Of a DNA stretch of 49,097 nt, positions 8,031 through 15,494 are shown one piece after another (within the stretch, counting starts at the first letter, position 1; each line of letters opens with the position of its first letter). Under the pieces are notes generated by a model, which searched no databases, was not told where the DNA came from, and was given only the letters and a program-made list of their open reading frames with translations. Position numbers and translations under genes: made by a program. Source of the DNA: a candidate division Zixibacteria bacterium SM23_73_3 (lineage in GTDB: Bacteria; Zixibacteria; MSB-5A5; SM1-73); assembly GCA_001304155.1 (NCBI GenBank), contig LJUX01000002.1:1-49097 (forward strand). Reading direction: 5' to 3'.

Positions 8031-8849
8031 CTAAATGATATGGGTAATCAGTTGAGTGGCCTTATTTAAATTTCTTTCCTCTTCCGTTAATACCTGGGTC
8101 TCAATTATGGGCAGTCTTAATCTTTGTTTTAGAAAAAGAGACATCCTGGACTTAAGGCGTCTCTCAAATAACTTATCATCAATCTCTTCCCTTTCCTGTT
8201 TGAGAGAAGTAAGAAAATCTTTGTGAGTTCGACCATTTCGGTATTTGGGCTGCTTAGTCGGGTTTTTTATTAACTTCTCAATGTTTTCAGTTTCCGACTC
8301 GATCAGAATTGTTCCTTGGTGACACAGAACCCCCCATCTTCTCGACTGACTGCTGCCAGCGATTTTTCTGGAGTTAACAGCTACATCGGTATCCTCTTCA
8401 ACTTTTGCAGGAAGTTGAAATTCCTTCAAGGTGTCGACCACCATCCCGTTTATGGCTTGGAATGATGGGGATATGTGTCTCAGTCCATTTGAGAGGGTCT
8501 GAGGTATGATTATGGTGTAATTGAGACATTTTTCGCTGAGGAATACCGACCCACCTCCGCTGAATCTGCGGATTATTCGTACGCGACTATTTTTACAGGC
8601 AACAATGTCTACGGTTTTTGCACATTCGTTTCCATAGCCTACGACGACCGATGCTCCATTCACTCTCCAGAACCTTAAGGTAACCAGACTCAATCGCGCA
8701 CAGCACCGTGAAATGATCTCATCCAGGCTCAGATTCTCGTAGCACGTTTTTGGTTGTCCTGTCAAGAGTCTTATCAAGAAACGGCGTTCCTTTTTGAAGA
8801 GATGTTCATTGTTCCTTGCTAAACCTTTATCAAGATGGCTTAAGGTCAT
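8031..8849 (-). CDS. Lipoate-protein ligase A family protein
   Basis: The 272-residue protein has the LplA/LipM-family signatures: RRFSGGGSVF at 94-103, the presumed active lysine K162 in SRKIAGSSQSRR, and CHQGTIL at 177-183. Such enzymes attach lipoate or octanoate to the lysine of lipoyl domains. It is the first gene of the operon, and the next gene encodes a lipoyl-domain fusion, which is its obvious partner. No C-terminal accessory domain is present beyond a charged helical tail, so it could be a single-domain ligase or an octanoyltransferase. The ATG at 8849 is used; a later start is possible because the first 20 residues are weakly conserved in type. Confidence 0.87.
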   Translation of the reverse strand: MTLSHLDKGLARNNEHLFKKERRFLIRLLTGQPKTCYENLSLDEIISRCCARLSLVTLRFWRVNGASVVVGYGNECAKTVDIVACKNSRVRIIRRFSGGGSVFLSEKCLNYTIIIPQTLSNGLRHISPSFQAINGMVVDTLKEFQLPAKVEEDTDVAVNSRKIAGSSQSRRWGVLCHQGTILIESETENIEKLIKNPTKQPKYRNGRTHKDFLTSLKQEREEIDDKLFERRLKSRMSLFLKQRLRLPIIETQVLTEEERNLNKATQLITHII

Positions 8850-9096
8850 GGCTCATATCAATCCGTCGGTTCTATGGTAGCAGAGGCTCTGTTGCCCGTC
8901 GCTCTTTTCTAATTAATACGAAAATAGCCAGAAGTCAAGTTATTTCAAGAAATACGGTCGGCTCAAGACACGAAAAAAGGTCCATAAGTGTATAACTTTT
9001 TCCTTGACAATATCGGCTATTGTGGTCAAATTATACTTAAAAGCTACAAAGTGAAGAGATCCGAAGTAGTTGCTTATCCCTTGACAAGGAGGTCTT

Positions 9097-10803
9097 ATGA
9101 AACATTTGAGCTTACTCATGGTACTCATATCGGTATTACTTGTCCATGGGCCGACTAATGCGACAATCATTCATGTCCCTGCTGACTCATCCACTATCCA
9201 AGGTGGTATCAACGGTGCCGAAAATGGGGACACCGTCTTGGTGGCACCGGATACTTATGGTGAGCACATAAACTTCCTCGGAAAAGCCATCCTATTAAAG
9301 AGCGAAGCTGGGCCGGAGGTTACCGTCATAGAGCGGAGCAAAGTGGACGTGGGTCTGAGCATCGTCAGCTTCATCAATGGTGAGGACTCCACATCTATCA
9401 TAGACGGCTTCACCATCCAGAACGCCATATTGGTGGATGTGGGTGGTGGGATCCTGTGTTGGGGGCATTCATCTCCCACCATCATTAACAATATCATAAA
9501 GAATAACTCAGCCACTTTAGGCGGGGGAGTTTATGCTTTCAGTTACTCTTCGCCCCACATATATGACAATCAGATCAGCTGGAACACCGCAGAAACCGGC
9601 GGAGGGATTCTTTGCGATGTTCAGTCGCAGGCGGTCATAATTGGAAACCAAGTGATGGGCAATGAGGTAACCTGGAGAGGCGGAGGGGTGCATTGCTATG
9701 ATGGTTGTAACGTCACTGTATATGATAATGTCGTTGCTGATAATTCCGCCTATAAAGGCGGCGGCATCTTTTATGAAGTTCACTGTTCCGGCAGGATTTC
9801 CAAGAATTCAGTCTACAACAATTACGCGGTCATTGGCGGAGGCATATATACGTTTAGCTACTCCTCGCCGTCAATCGATAGCAATACAATCAGGAGAAAC
9901 CGAGCCTCAGTCGGCGGTGGCATATTGGTGGATGTATTGTCTGACCCCTCCATAACTTATAATCTCATCCTTCATAACCCCGTGTCGGATACCGGAGGTG
10001 GAATCTACTGTTACGACCAGTGTTCGCCTGTAATTCTCGACAATACTCTGTATGGGAACAGTGCGCTCTACTTAGGTGGCGGCATATTGTGCCGCGAGAT
10101 TTGTTCTCCCCAAATTACCAATAATATCATATCAAATGTAGGACAGGGTCACGGTATATTTTGCGAGCTTAATTCTCTTCCCACAATCTCCTACAATGAC
10201 ATTTGGGGAAACATAGCTGGGAATTACTATGGGTGCGAACCTGGGGAGGGTGATATTTCAGAGGACCCGTTATTCTGCGATCCTGTAAATGAAAACTACT
10301 ACCTTTTCAATATTTCCCCATGTGTGGGGGCAGGGCAGGGTGGTTCAAACATAGGGGCCTTCGGCGTCGGATGTTACGCGGGCTATGCTGTGCAGGTCTA
10401 TGCAGGTCCGGATGTCTATGGGTTTGCGGGAGCGACCATCGAGGCTAAGTTTTACGTAAAGAACGTTGGGCTTAATCCTGATGCATACACTCTCGAAGCT
10501 TCTGATTCTCTGGGTTGGAACGTGTACCCTGAAACAGAGTTTATTACTCTTGATCCTGAGCAGGGAGACACGGTAATTGTATTTGTGGAAATCGGCAACC
10601 TACCTGAGACTGTAGACAAAGTCTCACTTTCTGCCACGTCGCAAGGTGATCCATTTCAGTCAGACTCGGATTTTCTGTACGTTACCGCCTTGTATCTGTG
10701 TGGTGATGTAAATCTTACTGGCGATATCGACCTGGGGGACGTGCTCTATCTGGTTAATTATCTATATAAAGGTGGTCCCCCCCCGTGCGAGCCTAAACCT
10801 TAG
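9097..10803 (+). CDS. Secreted right-handed beta-helix protein with half dockerin-like tail
   Basis: The 568-residue protein starts at ATG 9097 after AAGGAGG. It has a signal peptide (residues 1-22, ending TNA), then a long parallel beta-helix (about 30-390) with repeated N-S/T-A..GGGI turns as in NosD/pectate-lyase-like proteins. An Ig-like or CARDB-like domain follows (about 410-530), and the last 35 residues form a dockerin-like Ca-binding half: CGDVNLTGDIDLGD, then LVNYLYKGGPPP. Such tails normally have two halves; this one stops after the first. It is probably a cell-surface or secreted carbohydrate-binding or polysaccharide-cleaving protein. It is transcribed opposite to the flanking sugar genes. 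Confidence 0.85.
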   Translation: MKHLSLLMVLISVLLVHGPTNATIIHVPADSSTIQGGINGAENGDTVLVAPDTYGEHINFLGKAILLKSEAGPEVTVIERSKVDVGLSIVSFINGEDSTSIIDGFTIQNAILVDVGGGILCWGHSSPTIINNIIKNNSATLGGGVYAFSYSSPHIYDNQISWNTAETGGGILCDVQSQAVIIGNQVMGNEVTWRGGGVHCYDGCNVTVYDNVVADNSAYKGGGIFYEVHCSGRISKNSVYNNYAVIGGGIYTFSYSSPSIDSNTIRRNRASVGGGILVDVLSDPSITYNLILHNPVSDTGGGIYCYDQCSPVILDNTLYGNSALYLGGGILCREICSPQITNNIISNVGQGHGIFCELNSLPTISYNDIWGNIAGNYYGCEPGEGDISEDPLFCDPVNENYYLFNISPCVGAGQGGSNIGAFGVGCYAGYAVQVYAGPDVYGFAGATIEAKFYVKNVGLNPDAYTLEASDSLGWNVYPETEFITLDPEQGDTVIVFVEIGNLPETVDKVSLSATSQGDPFQSDSDFLYVTALYLCGDVNLTGDIDLGDVLYLVNYLYKGGPPPCEPKP

Positions 10804-10908
10804 CCAAGTTTGTTAGATGCCTCATTGTCCGAGAATACAGCGGAGTTCCACCAAAAGAATTCCTCTGTAGCTTTGGAAAAATTGCCCTCTGTTCATTCAG
10901 GTTAAAAT

Positions 10909-11913
10909 CTAAATCCTGACTGGCTTTCCTTTACTTTCCATAGAATTGGTGGATGCCTGTAGAAGTTTAACTACTCTCAGTCCCGCCACTCCGTCTGTCA
11001 ACGGTTTCCTGTTTTCATTTACCGAATCGGTGAATTCCTTACTCACCAGTTTGAGCGCTTCGCTGGGTTCCAATTTGGGAGCCAGCATGTCGCCGGAGCG
11101 ATACTGAACTAACATCTGATAAACGTCTTCCTTTTTCTCCGAGTAGCTCACCCCCTTGTCGTAGATTTTTATCTTCTCGCTGGGCTCGGTATCGTCATAT
11201 ACTATCATCTTCTTGGTTCCACCAATCAGGGTAGTCCTTACTTTCACCGGAGCCAGCCAGTTGACATGGAGATGACCCAAAAGATTTCCAGGATATTGAA
11301 CTGTAACATAGGCGATGTTTTCCAGATCACCGAGATGACATACTCCCACCGCCGAGACCATCTCCGGGTCCTTCTGCAAAAGATAATCCATGATGGAGAA
11401 ATCGTGTGGAGCTAAATCCCAGATCACGTTTACGTCATGCTGGAACAATCCCAGATTCACCCGCACGGAATCGAAGTAGTAGACGTCACCCAGCTCACCG
11501 CTTTGCACCAACTCTTTCATCTTTCTCACTGCTCCGGTGTATAAGAAGGTATGATCCACCATCAGGGTTTTCTTCTTCTTCTCCGCCAACTCGACTAATT
11601 TCTCCGACTCCTCCACAGTGGAGGTCATGGGTTTCTCTAAAAGAACGTGCTTGCCGTTTTCCAGTGCCTCTTTGGCTGTCGGAAAGTGATTTGAAACCGG
11701 AGTGGCGACGACCACGGCGTCAATCTCCGGGTCCTTCACCAGTTCCTTATAGTCTGTAGTGATCTTAACCGTGGGATAACCACTTTCCACCAAAGCCAAC
11801 CTGTTCTTGCTCAGATCGCAGACCTTGACAACTTTGGCATCCTTGTTGGCGTAGAAATTGCGAACCATATTGGGTCCCCAGTAGCCATAACCGATAACTC
11901 CTACATTAATCAT
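10909..11913 (-). CDS. Gfo/Idh/MocA-family sugar-nucleotide dehydrogenase (WlbA/WbpB/GnnA-like)
   Basis: The 334-residue protein has an N-terminal NAD-binding fold (GVIGYGYWGPN, residues 5-15), the family motif EKP at 93-95, and DHTFLYTGAV, followed by the alpha/beta substrate domain. Its closest functional types oxidise the 3-position of UDP-GlcNAc or UDP-GlcNAcA, giving the keto substrate for a DegT aminotransferase. That enzyme is present at 2307-3410. The gene is separated from the main operon by the beta-helix gene and is convergent with it. Which of the WlbA or GnnA reactions applies cannot be decided without alignment. Confidence 0.87.
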   Translation of the reverse strand: MINVGVIGYGYWGPNMVRNFYANKDAKVVKVCDLSKNRLALVESGYPTVKITTDYKELVKDPEIDAVVVATPVSNHFPTAKEALENGKHVLLEKPMTSTVEESEKLVELAEKKKKTLMVDHTFLYTGAVRKMKELVQSGELGDVYYFDSVRVNLGLFQHDVNVIWDLAPHDFSIMDYLLQKDPEMVSAVGVCHLGDLENIAYVTVQYPGNLLGHLHVNWLAPVKVRTTLIGGTKKMIVYDDTEPSEKIKIYDKGVSYSEKKEDVYQMLVQYRSGDMLAPKLEPSEALKLVSKEFTDSVNENRKPLTDGVAGLRVVKLLQASTNSMESKGKPVRI

Positions 11914-12012
11914 TTTTACCTCGGAAGCTTAGAATGTTAATAAATCATAAAAACACGCTGAAATTAATACGAAAAAGACCGAAAAGTCAACAACTTTAAC
12001 CTTGGCTTAGTC

Positions 12013-13011
12013 TCAGGCAAATAGATCGTAATTTACGAGTAATTCCTTGTTGAAAGTTTTCTTAACCTTGGTGCTCTCCTTAAGTGTCTCTGCATTAAAA
12101 CCTCTTTCTCGTAAAAATCTCGCAAAATCGGCAAAACCATGCACCGTGTAGATTTTTTTAGGCTGAGCTTTCTTTACGTATTGAATGAGCTCTGAAAAAT
12201 CGGCGTGATCGGAGAGCGGAATAGCTTCATCTCCTCTGACGTGATTATTAGCTCCCGCGTCCAGAGCCCAGCCGGTCAATATGGCAATTCTCTTTCGGGA
12301 TATATTTTCGATCATTCGGGATCTCTTCGCCTGAGGGGGTGCGATCAGCACCCTGCCGTCCATACTGCCACCTTGATAGAGTTCGTAGTTGGCCAGTTTT
12401 ACTCCAAACTCCTCATATATTTTGGCTATCTTATATATCATCGCGTGCACGCTCAGTTTGTAGCCTCGATTGGACAGGATTTTCATAGCCTCCTGTGCTT
12501 TGCCCAGAGAATACGCTAAAAAGATGGGGACCTTTCCGTTAGCTTGAGTTTTCTTAACAAATTCGGTCATCCGTGCTTCCACCTCCCGCAGAGGAGGAAA
12601 TACATACCGGGGCAACCCGAAGGTGGACTCCATGATGAGGATATCACATCTTTTGATTTCCGCTTTCTTGGCGGTCAGGCTTTTTCGCAGTTTGAAATCT
12701 CCTGTGTAGACTATTCTTGTCCCGCCTTTTTCCATTAGGATCTGAGCTCCGCCTAAGGTATGACCCGAGGGAAAAAGCTCCACCCTTACCCCTTTTAGTT
12801 TCTTGGGACAGTTATATTCCAAGATGTTGAATTTTGCTTTTCCGAAGCGGTGTTCACATAATCTGGCGGTCTCCTTGGTTGCAAGAATTTCGGTATGTCT
12901 GACCGCATGATCAAAATGGGCATGGGAAACGAAACAGAAATCAGCTTTTCTTCGGGCATCCAGCCACAACCCGGTTCCTTTTATGTGGATTCCATTTTCA
13001 TACTCAATCAT
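12013..13011 (-). CDS. Metallo-beta-lactamase-fold nuclease (Ysh1/ligase-associated exonuclease type)
   Basis: The 332-residue protein carries SHAHFDH (residues 29-35), the two-metal motif of MBL-fold hydrolases, then SGHTLGG (82-88), YTGDFK (103-108) and a late LSDHADF motif. The overall layout resembles the exonucleases of the beta-lactamase fold that accompany DNA ligase/helicase repair modules or act on RNA 3' ends. I start it at ATG 13011 with GAGG ten bases upstream. A longer in-frame reading to 13113 only translates a palindromic repeat. No ligase or helicase neighbour is present, so its role in repair versus RNA processing is open. Confidence 0.8.
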   Translation of the reverse strand: MIEYENGIHIKGTGLWLDARRKADFCFVSHAHFDHAVRHTEILATKETARLCEHRFGKAKFNILEYNCPKKLKGVRVELFPSGHTLGGAQILMEKGGTRIVYTGDFKLRKSLTAKKAEIKRCDILIMESTFGLPRYVFPPLREVEARMTEFVKKTQANGKVPIFLAYSLGKAQEAMKILSNRGYKLSVHAMIYKIAKIYEEFGVKLANYELYQGGSMDGRVLIAPPQAKRSRMIENISRKRIAILTGWALDAGANNHVRGDEAIPLSDHADFSELIQYVKKAQPKKIYTVHGFADFARFLRERGFNAETLKESTKVKKTFNKELLVNYDLFA

Positions 13012-13050
13012 AAAATGCCAAACCTCAAGATTATTTTTGCTCGACACTTT

Positions 13051-13125
13051 GGCACAGGATAAATTCCTGTGCCTATGAAAGAGGCCAAATATAGCTCTCA
13101 TAGGCGAGGGCATTCAGCCCTCGCC
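13051..13125. repeat. Composite intergenic repeat of three hairpins, copy 1
   Basis: Three hairpins lie end to end: GGCACAGGA/TCCTGTGCC, then CTATGA..GAG/CTC..TCATAG, then GGCGAGGGC/GCCCTCGCC. Copy 2 lies at 13978-14052 with different but still pairing arm sequences. Confidence 0.85.
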
Positions 13126-13274
13126 ACGAACTTGTCAATCGTCTTTGACTTGTAATGCTGCTTCGACGGGGCTGGAAGCCCCGTCTACAAATATATAATT
13201 TTTCATCCCGTCCGTAGAGCGGGCACCCTGCCTGCCCGATTCTTGACTCTTTTCAAATAATTCAGAGCATTTCG

Positions 13275-13763
13275 CTACCAACTGAGCTTATACCCGATCC
13301 TCCTCAAGAATTGTTTTCTCTCTTTGACCTCATCCTCGGTTTCCACCCTCTTGGGAACGAAGCCATCCACCACCCCCACGATTCCCCTTCCCTGTTCGGT
13401 CTCGGCTATTATCAATTGTAACTGGTTGGCGGTAGCACAGAATATTCCACACACCTCCGGGCAGTTCTTGATGGCACCCAGAACATTGATGGGATAAGCG
13501 CCTCTGATATAGATTATGAACGTGTGCCCCGCCCCGATGTCAAAGGCACTCTGAGCGGCTAATTTTTTCAGCTCAACGTCGTTTCCCTCCGACCTTACCA
13601 GGCAGGGTCCGGAAGCCTCACAAAAAGCCAATCCGAATTTTATCCCCGGCACAGACCCCACCAGAATCTCATACAGATCCTCTGCTGTTTTGATAAAATG
13701 GGTTTGTCCTACGATAACGTTGGTCTTCTCTGGCATATGCACCTTGTAAACTCTGAATTCCAT
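13275..13763 (-). CDS. Adenosine-specific kinase (DUF355 family)
   Basis: The 162-residue protein matches the compact adenosine-specific kinase family known from archaea and deep-branching bacteria. It has the [13 protein letters not shown] and [11 protein letters not shown] segments, [20 protein letters not shown] in the middle, and VDGF near the C-terminus. Length is typical. The start at 13763 follows AAGGAGGAGGG. The family is small and its physiological role is poorly defined. The gene stands alone between repeat-rich intergenic regions. Confidence 0.85.
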   Translation of the reverse strand: MEFRVYKVHMPEKTNVIVGQTHFIKTAEDLYEILVGSVPGIKFGLAFCEASGPCLVRSEGNDVELKKLAAQSAFDIGAGHTFIIYIRGAYPINVLGAIKNCPEVCGIFCATANQLQLIIAETEQGRGIVGVVDGFVPKRVETEDEVKERKQFLRRIGYKLSW

Positions 13764-13977
13764 ATGTCCCTCCTCCTTTTAGAGAAAAATCTTATTGGTT
13801 AAACTTTCCACATCATACTTGATTTCTTTCCATCCCTTAGGCAAGTGCGTTATGGTGGCGGAAAACCAAAAACTCTAAAACACTAATTTAAGAACTGAAG
13901 GGCAAAAAGCAAGGAAATAAATCGTAGACATCTGGAAGAAGCCCTGCTCCCCGTGGGATAAAGTCCCGATGCAACGA

Positions 13978-14052
13978 GCGCAGGATAAATTCCTGCGCCT
14001 ATGAAAGAGAGCATATTTGGCTCTCATAGGCGGGGGCATTTAGCCCCCGCTA
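13978..14052. repeat. Composite intergenic repeat of three hairpins, copy 2
   Basis: It has the same three-hairpin order as 13051-13125. The first arm is GCGCAGGA/TCCTGCGC, and the third is GCGGGGGC/GCCCCCGC. The changes relative to copy 1 occur on both sides of each stem, so pairing is kept. Confidence 0.85.
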
Positions 14053-14072
14053 CGATCTTTCAGCAGTCCGAT

Positions 14073-14132
14073 CTATTTTTTTGCTTTCACCAGTAAGATC
14101 ATTCCCAGTATAGCAAAGAGAATGTTAGCGCG
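14073..14132 (-). pseudogene. Remnant copy of the lptG 3' end
   Basis: Read on the minus strand, 14132-14073 encodes RANILFAILGMILLVKAKK and a stop. The true LptG C-terminus encoded at 14280 onward reads TNILFAILGTILLVKAKK and a stop. The match ends abruptly at 14133, where a palindromic repeat block starts. This is therefore a stray duplicate of the gene end. Confidence 0.8.
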
Positions 14133-14216
14133 TAGCCAAGGCTTCATGCCTTGGCAGGCAAGCCGTCCTTCGACACTGAGCTCAGAACGAAGTGTAAAGG
14201 CTTGCCTAGGCGGGGT
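14133..14216. repeat. Nested palindrome block
   Basis: GCCAAGGC/GCCTTGGC forms one hairpin. GGCAAGCC and GGCTTGCC enclose a second that contains CTTCGACACTGAG facing CTCAGAACGAAG. It borders the lptG remnant. Confidence 0.65.
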
Positions 14217-14279
14217 AGCAAAAAAAAGCGAAATTTTGGAGAAAGCCTCTTCTCATTGGAACTGAACTAAAGAGGAATT

Positions 14280-15422
14280 TTACTTTTTAGCTTTCACCAG
14301 AAGAATCGTTCCCAGGATGGCAAAGAGTATGTTAGTGACCCAGGCGGCAAGAAGTGGGGGGAGCTTTTCTGAGTAACCAAAGGATTGGCCCATGCGAATC
14401 AAAGTATAATAAACAAAGCTGATGAACAAACTGATGGCAAATCCGAGGGCTAAGCCGGATCTTTTGGGGTTTGCGGCAAGAGGAGCGCCGAAGAGGACTA
14501 TGATGAAGTTCACGAAGGGAAAGGCTATCTTCAGATGAAGGTCGGTGGTCTCCTTTGCCACCACCTGACCACTTCTTTTTTTTATCTTCACATAATTGGC
14601 AAGTTCAAAATATCCCATCTCGTCAGGTTTTTTTTGTCTTTGAGCCAGAGCTTCGGGTTTTATCCGCAGGTCCAGCCGGAAAAGCCTATCGAAAGCTTGA
14701 TATTCTTCGGCCGGATTTGGGAGAAGGGAATTGAGCTTCCCTTTGCTCAAATTTTCAGAATGTCCGAGCTCCGCCAAGGAATCGGAAAAGGTTCTCTCCA
14801 CCCCGTCCACGAAAAGCCAACCGTTGTTTTCCCATCTCACTTTTTTTGCTCGTATCTCTTCTTTAAGTCTACTTCCTTCAAATCTCTGCACCAAAACGTC
14901 CGTGCCGATTTTCTCTCTGGTGTCATAAGTAGCTAAATGAAATATCCTTCCGTCTTCTCCTTGAACGAAGATATTGTTAAGTATTATGTTTCTCTCTCTT
15001 CTTCCCTTTTCAATCTCCACAGTTTTGACCTCCACCATTTTCTGATAGGTCAGGGGAACGATTGTTTCCCCGAAACCGATGACAAAAAGACTTGTCAAAA
15101 AAGACAAAACTAATATTGGAAGCAGAATTCGATAGAGGCTGATTCCGGCTGATTTCATGGCGGTAAGCTCATTGTGTTTGGCTAACTGTCCCAGGGAAAA
15201 AAGACAGGCAAGAAGCATGGCCACAGGAAGTGAGAGAACCAGAATGTACGGGGTGTAATAAAAATAATATTTGAGCACTGAAAGAAAAGTGGCTTGTTTA
15301 TCGATAAATTTGTCCAGATGTTCTACCAGATCCACTACCAGAAAGATGATCCAGAAAGCTATCAGGCTGAAAAGCAAGGCAAAGAAGAATTGCCTTAAAA
15401 GATACCTGTCTAATATTCGCAT
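14280..15422 (-). CDS. lptG: LptG-type permease subunit of the lipopolysaccharide exporter
   Basis: The protein has 380 residues from ATG 15422 (MRILDRYLLRQFF). A GTG at 15476 would add 18 residues before the usual LDRYLLR start and is less likely. It has two N-terminal membrane helices, the conserved LPVAMLLACLFSLGQLAKHNELTAMKSAG coupling region, a periplasmic jellyroll-like domain, and three more helices near the C-terminus. YjgP/YjgQ-family proteins form the LptB2FG complex that extracts lipopolysaccharide from the inner membrane. It follows lptF with 72 bases between. Its presence indicates a diderm envelope with LPS or a similar lipid. Confidence 0.9.
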   Translation of the reverse strand: MRILDRYLLRQFFFALLFSLIAFWIIFLVVDLVEHLDKFIDKQATFLSVLKYYFYYTPYILVLSLPVAMLLACLFSLGQLAKHNELTAMKSAGISLYRILLPILVLSFLTSLFVIGFGETIVPLTYQKMVEVKTVEIEKGRRERNIILNNIFVQGEDGRIFHLATYDTREKIGTDVLVQRFEGSRLKEEIRAKKVRWENNGWLFVDGVERTFSDSLAELGHSENLSKGKLNSLLPNPAEEYQAFDRLFRLDLRIKPEALAQRQKKPDEMGYFELANYVKIKKRSGQVVAKETTDLHLKIAFPFVNFIIVLFGAPLAANPKRSGLALGFAISLFISFVYYTLIRMGQSFGYSEKLPPLLAAWVTNILFAILGTILLVKAKK

Positions 15423-15494
15423 GTTATTTGTCCACAGTCCGCTGTCCACCGCTAAAACCCTTTTTGAAATATTCACCTACAGATCAACCACCCT

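Larger units (their letters stand above)
13764..14279. other. 516-base intergenic region filled with repeats and a gene remnant
   Basis: It holds the upstream region of the kinase gene, a three-hairpin repeat (13978-14052), a 20-codon copy of the lptG 3' end (14073-14132) and a further nested palindrome block (14133-14216). I see no complete gene here. Confidence 0.8.

Noticed and set aside
9004-9037. TTGACA...TATACT as promoter of the beta-helix gene
   Set aside because: The spacer would be 22 bases, too long for a standard sigma-70 promoter.
13012-13113. N-terminal extension of the MBL-fold nuclease
   Set aside because: The extra 34 codons translate a three-hairpin repeat; a ribosome site and a better family start are at 13011.
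15423-15476. 18-codon N-terminal extension of LptG from a GTG
   Set aside because: LptG proteins start with the LDRYLLR segment directly, and the extension has no ribosome site.
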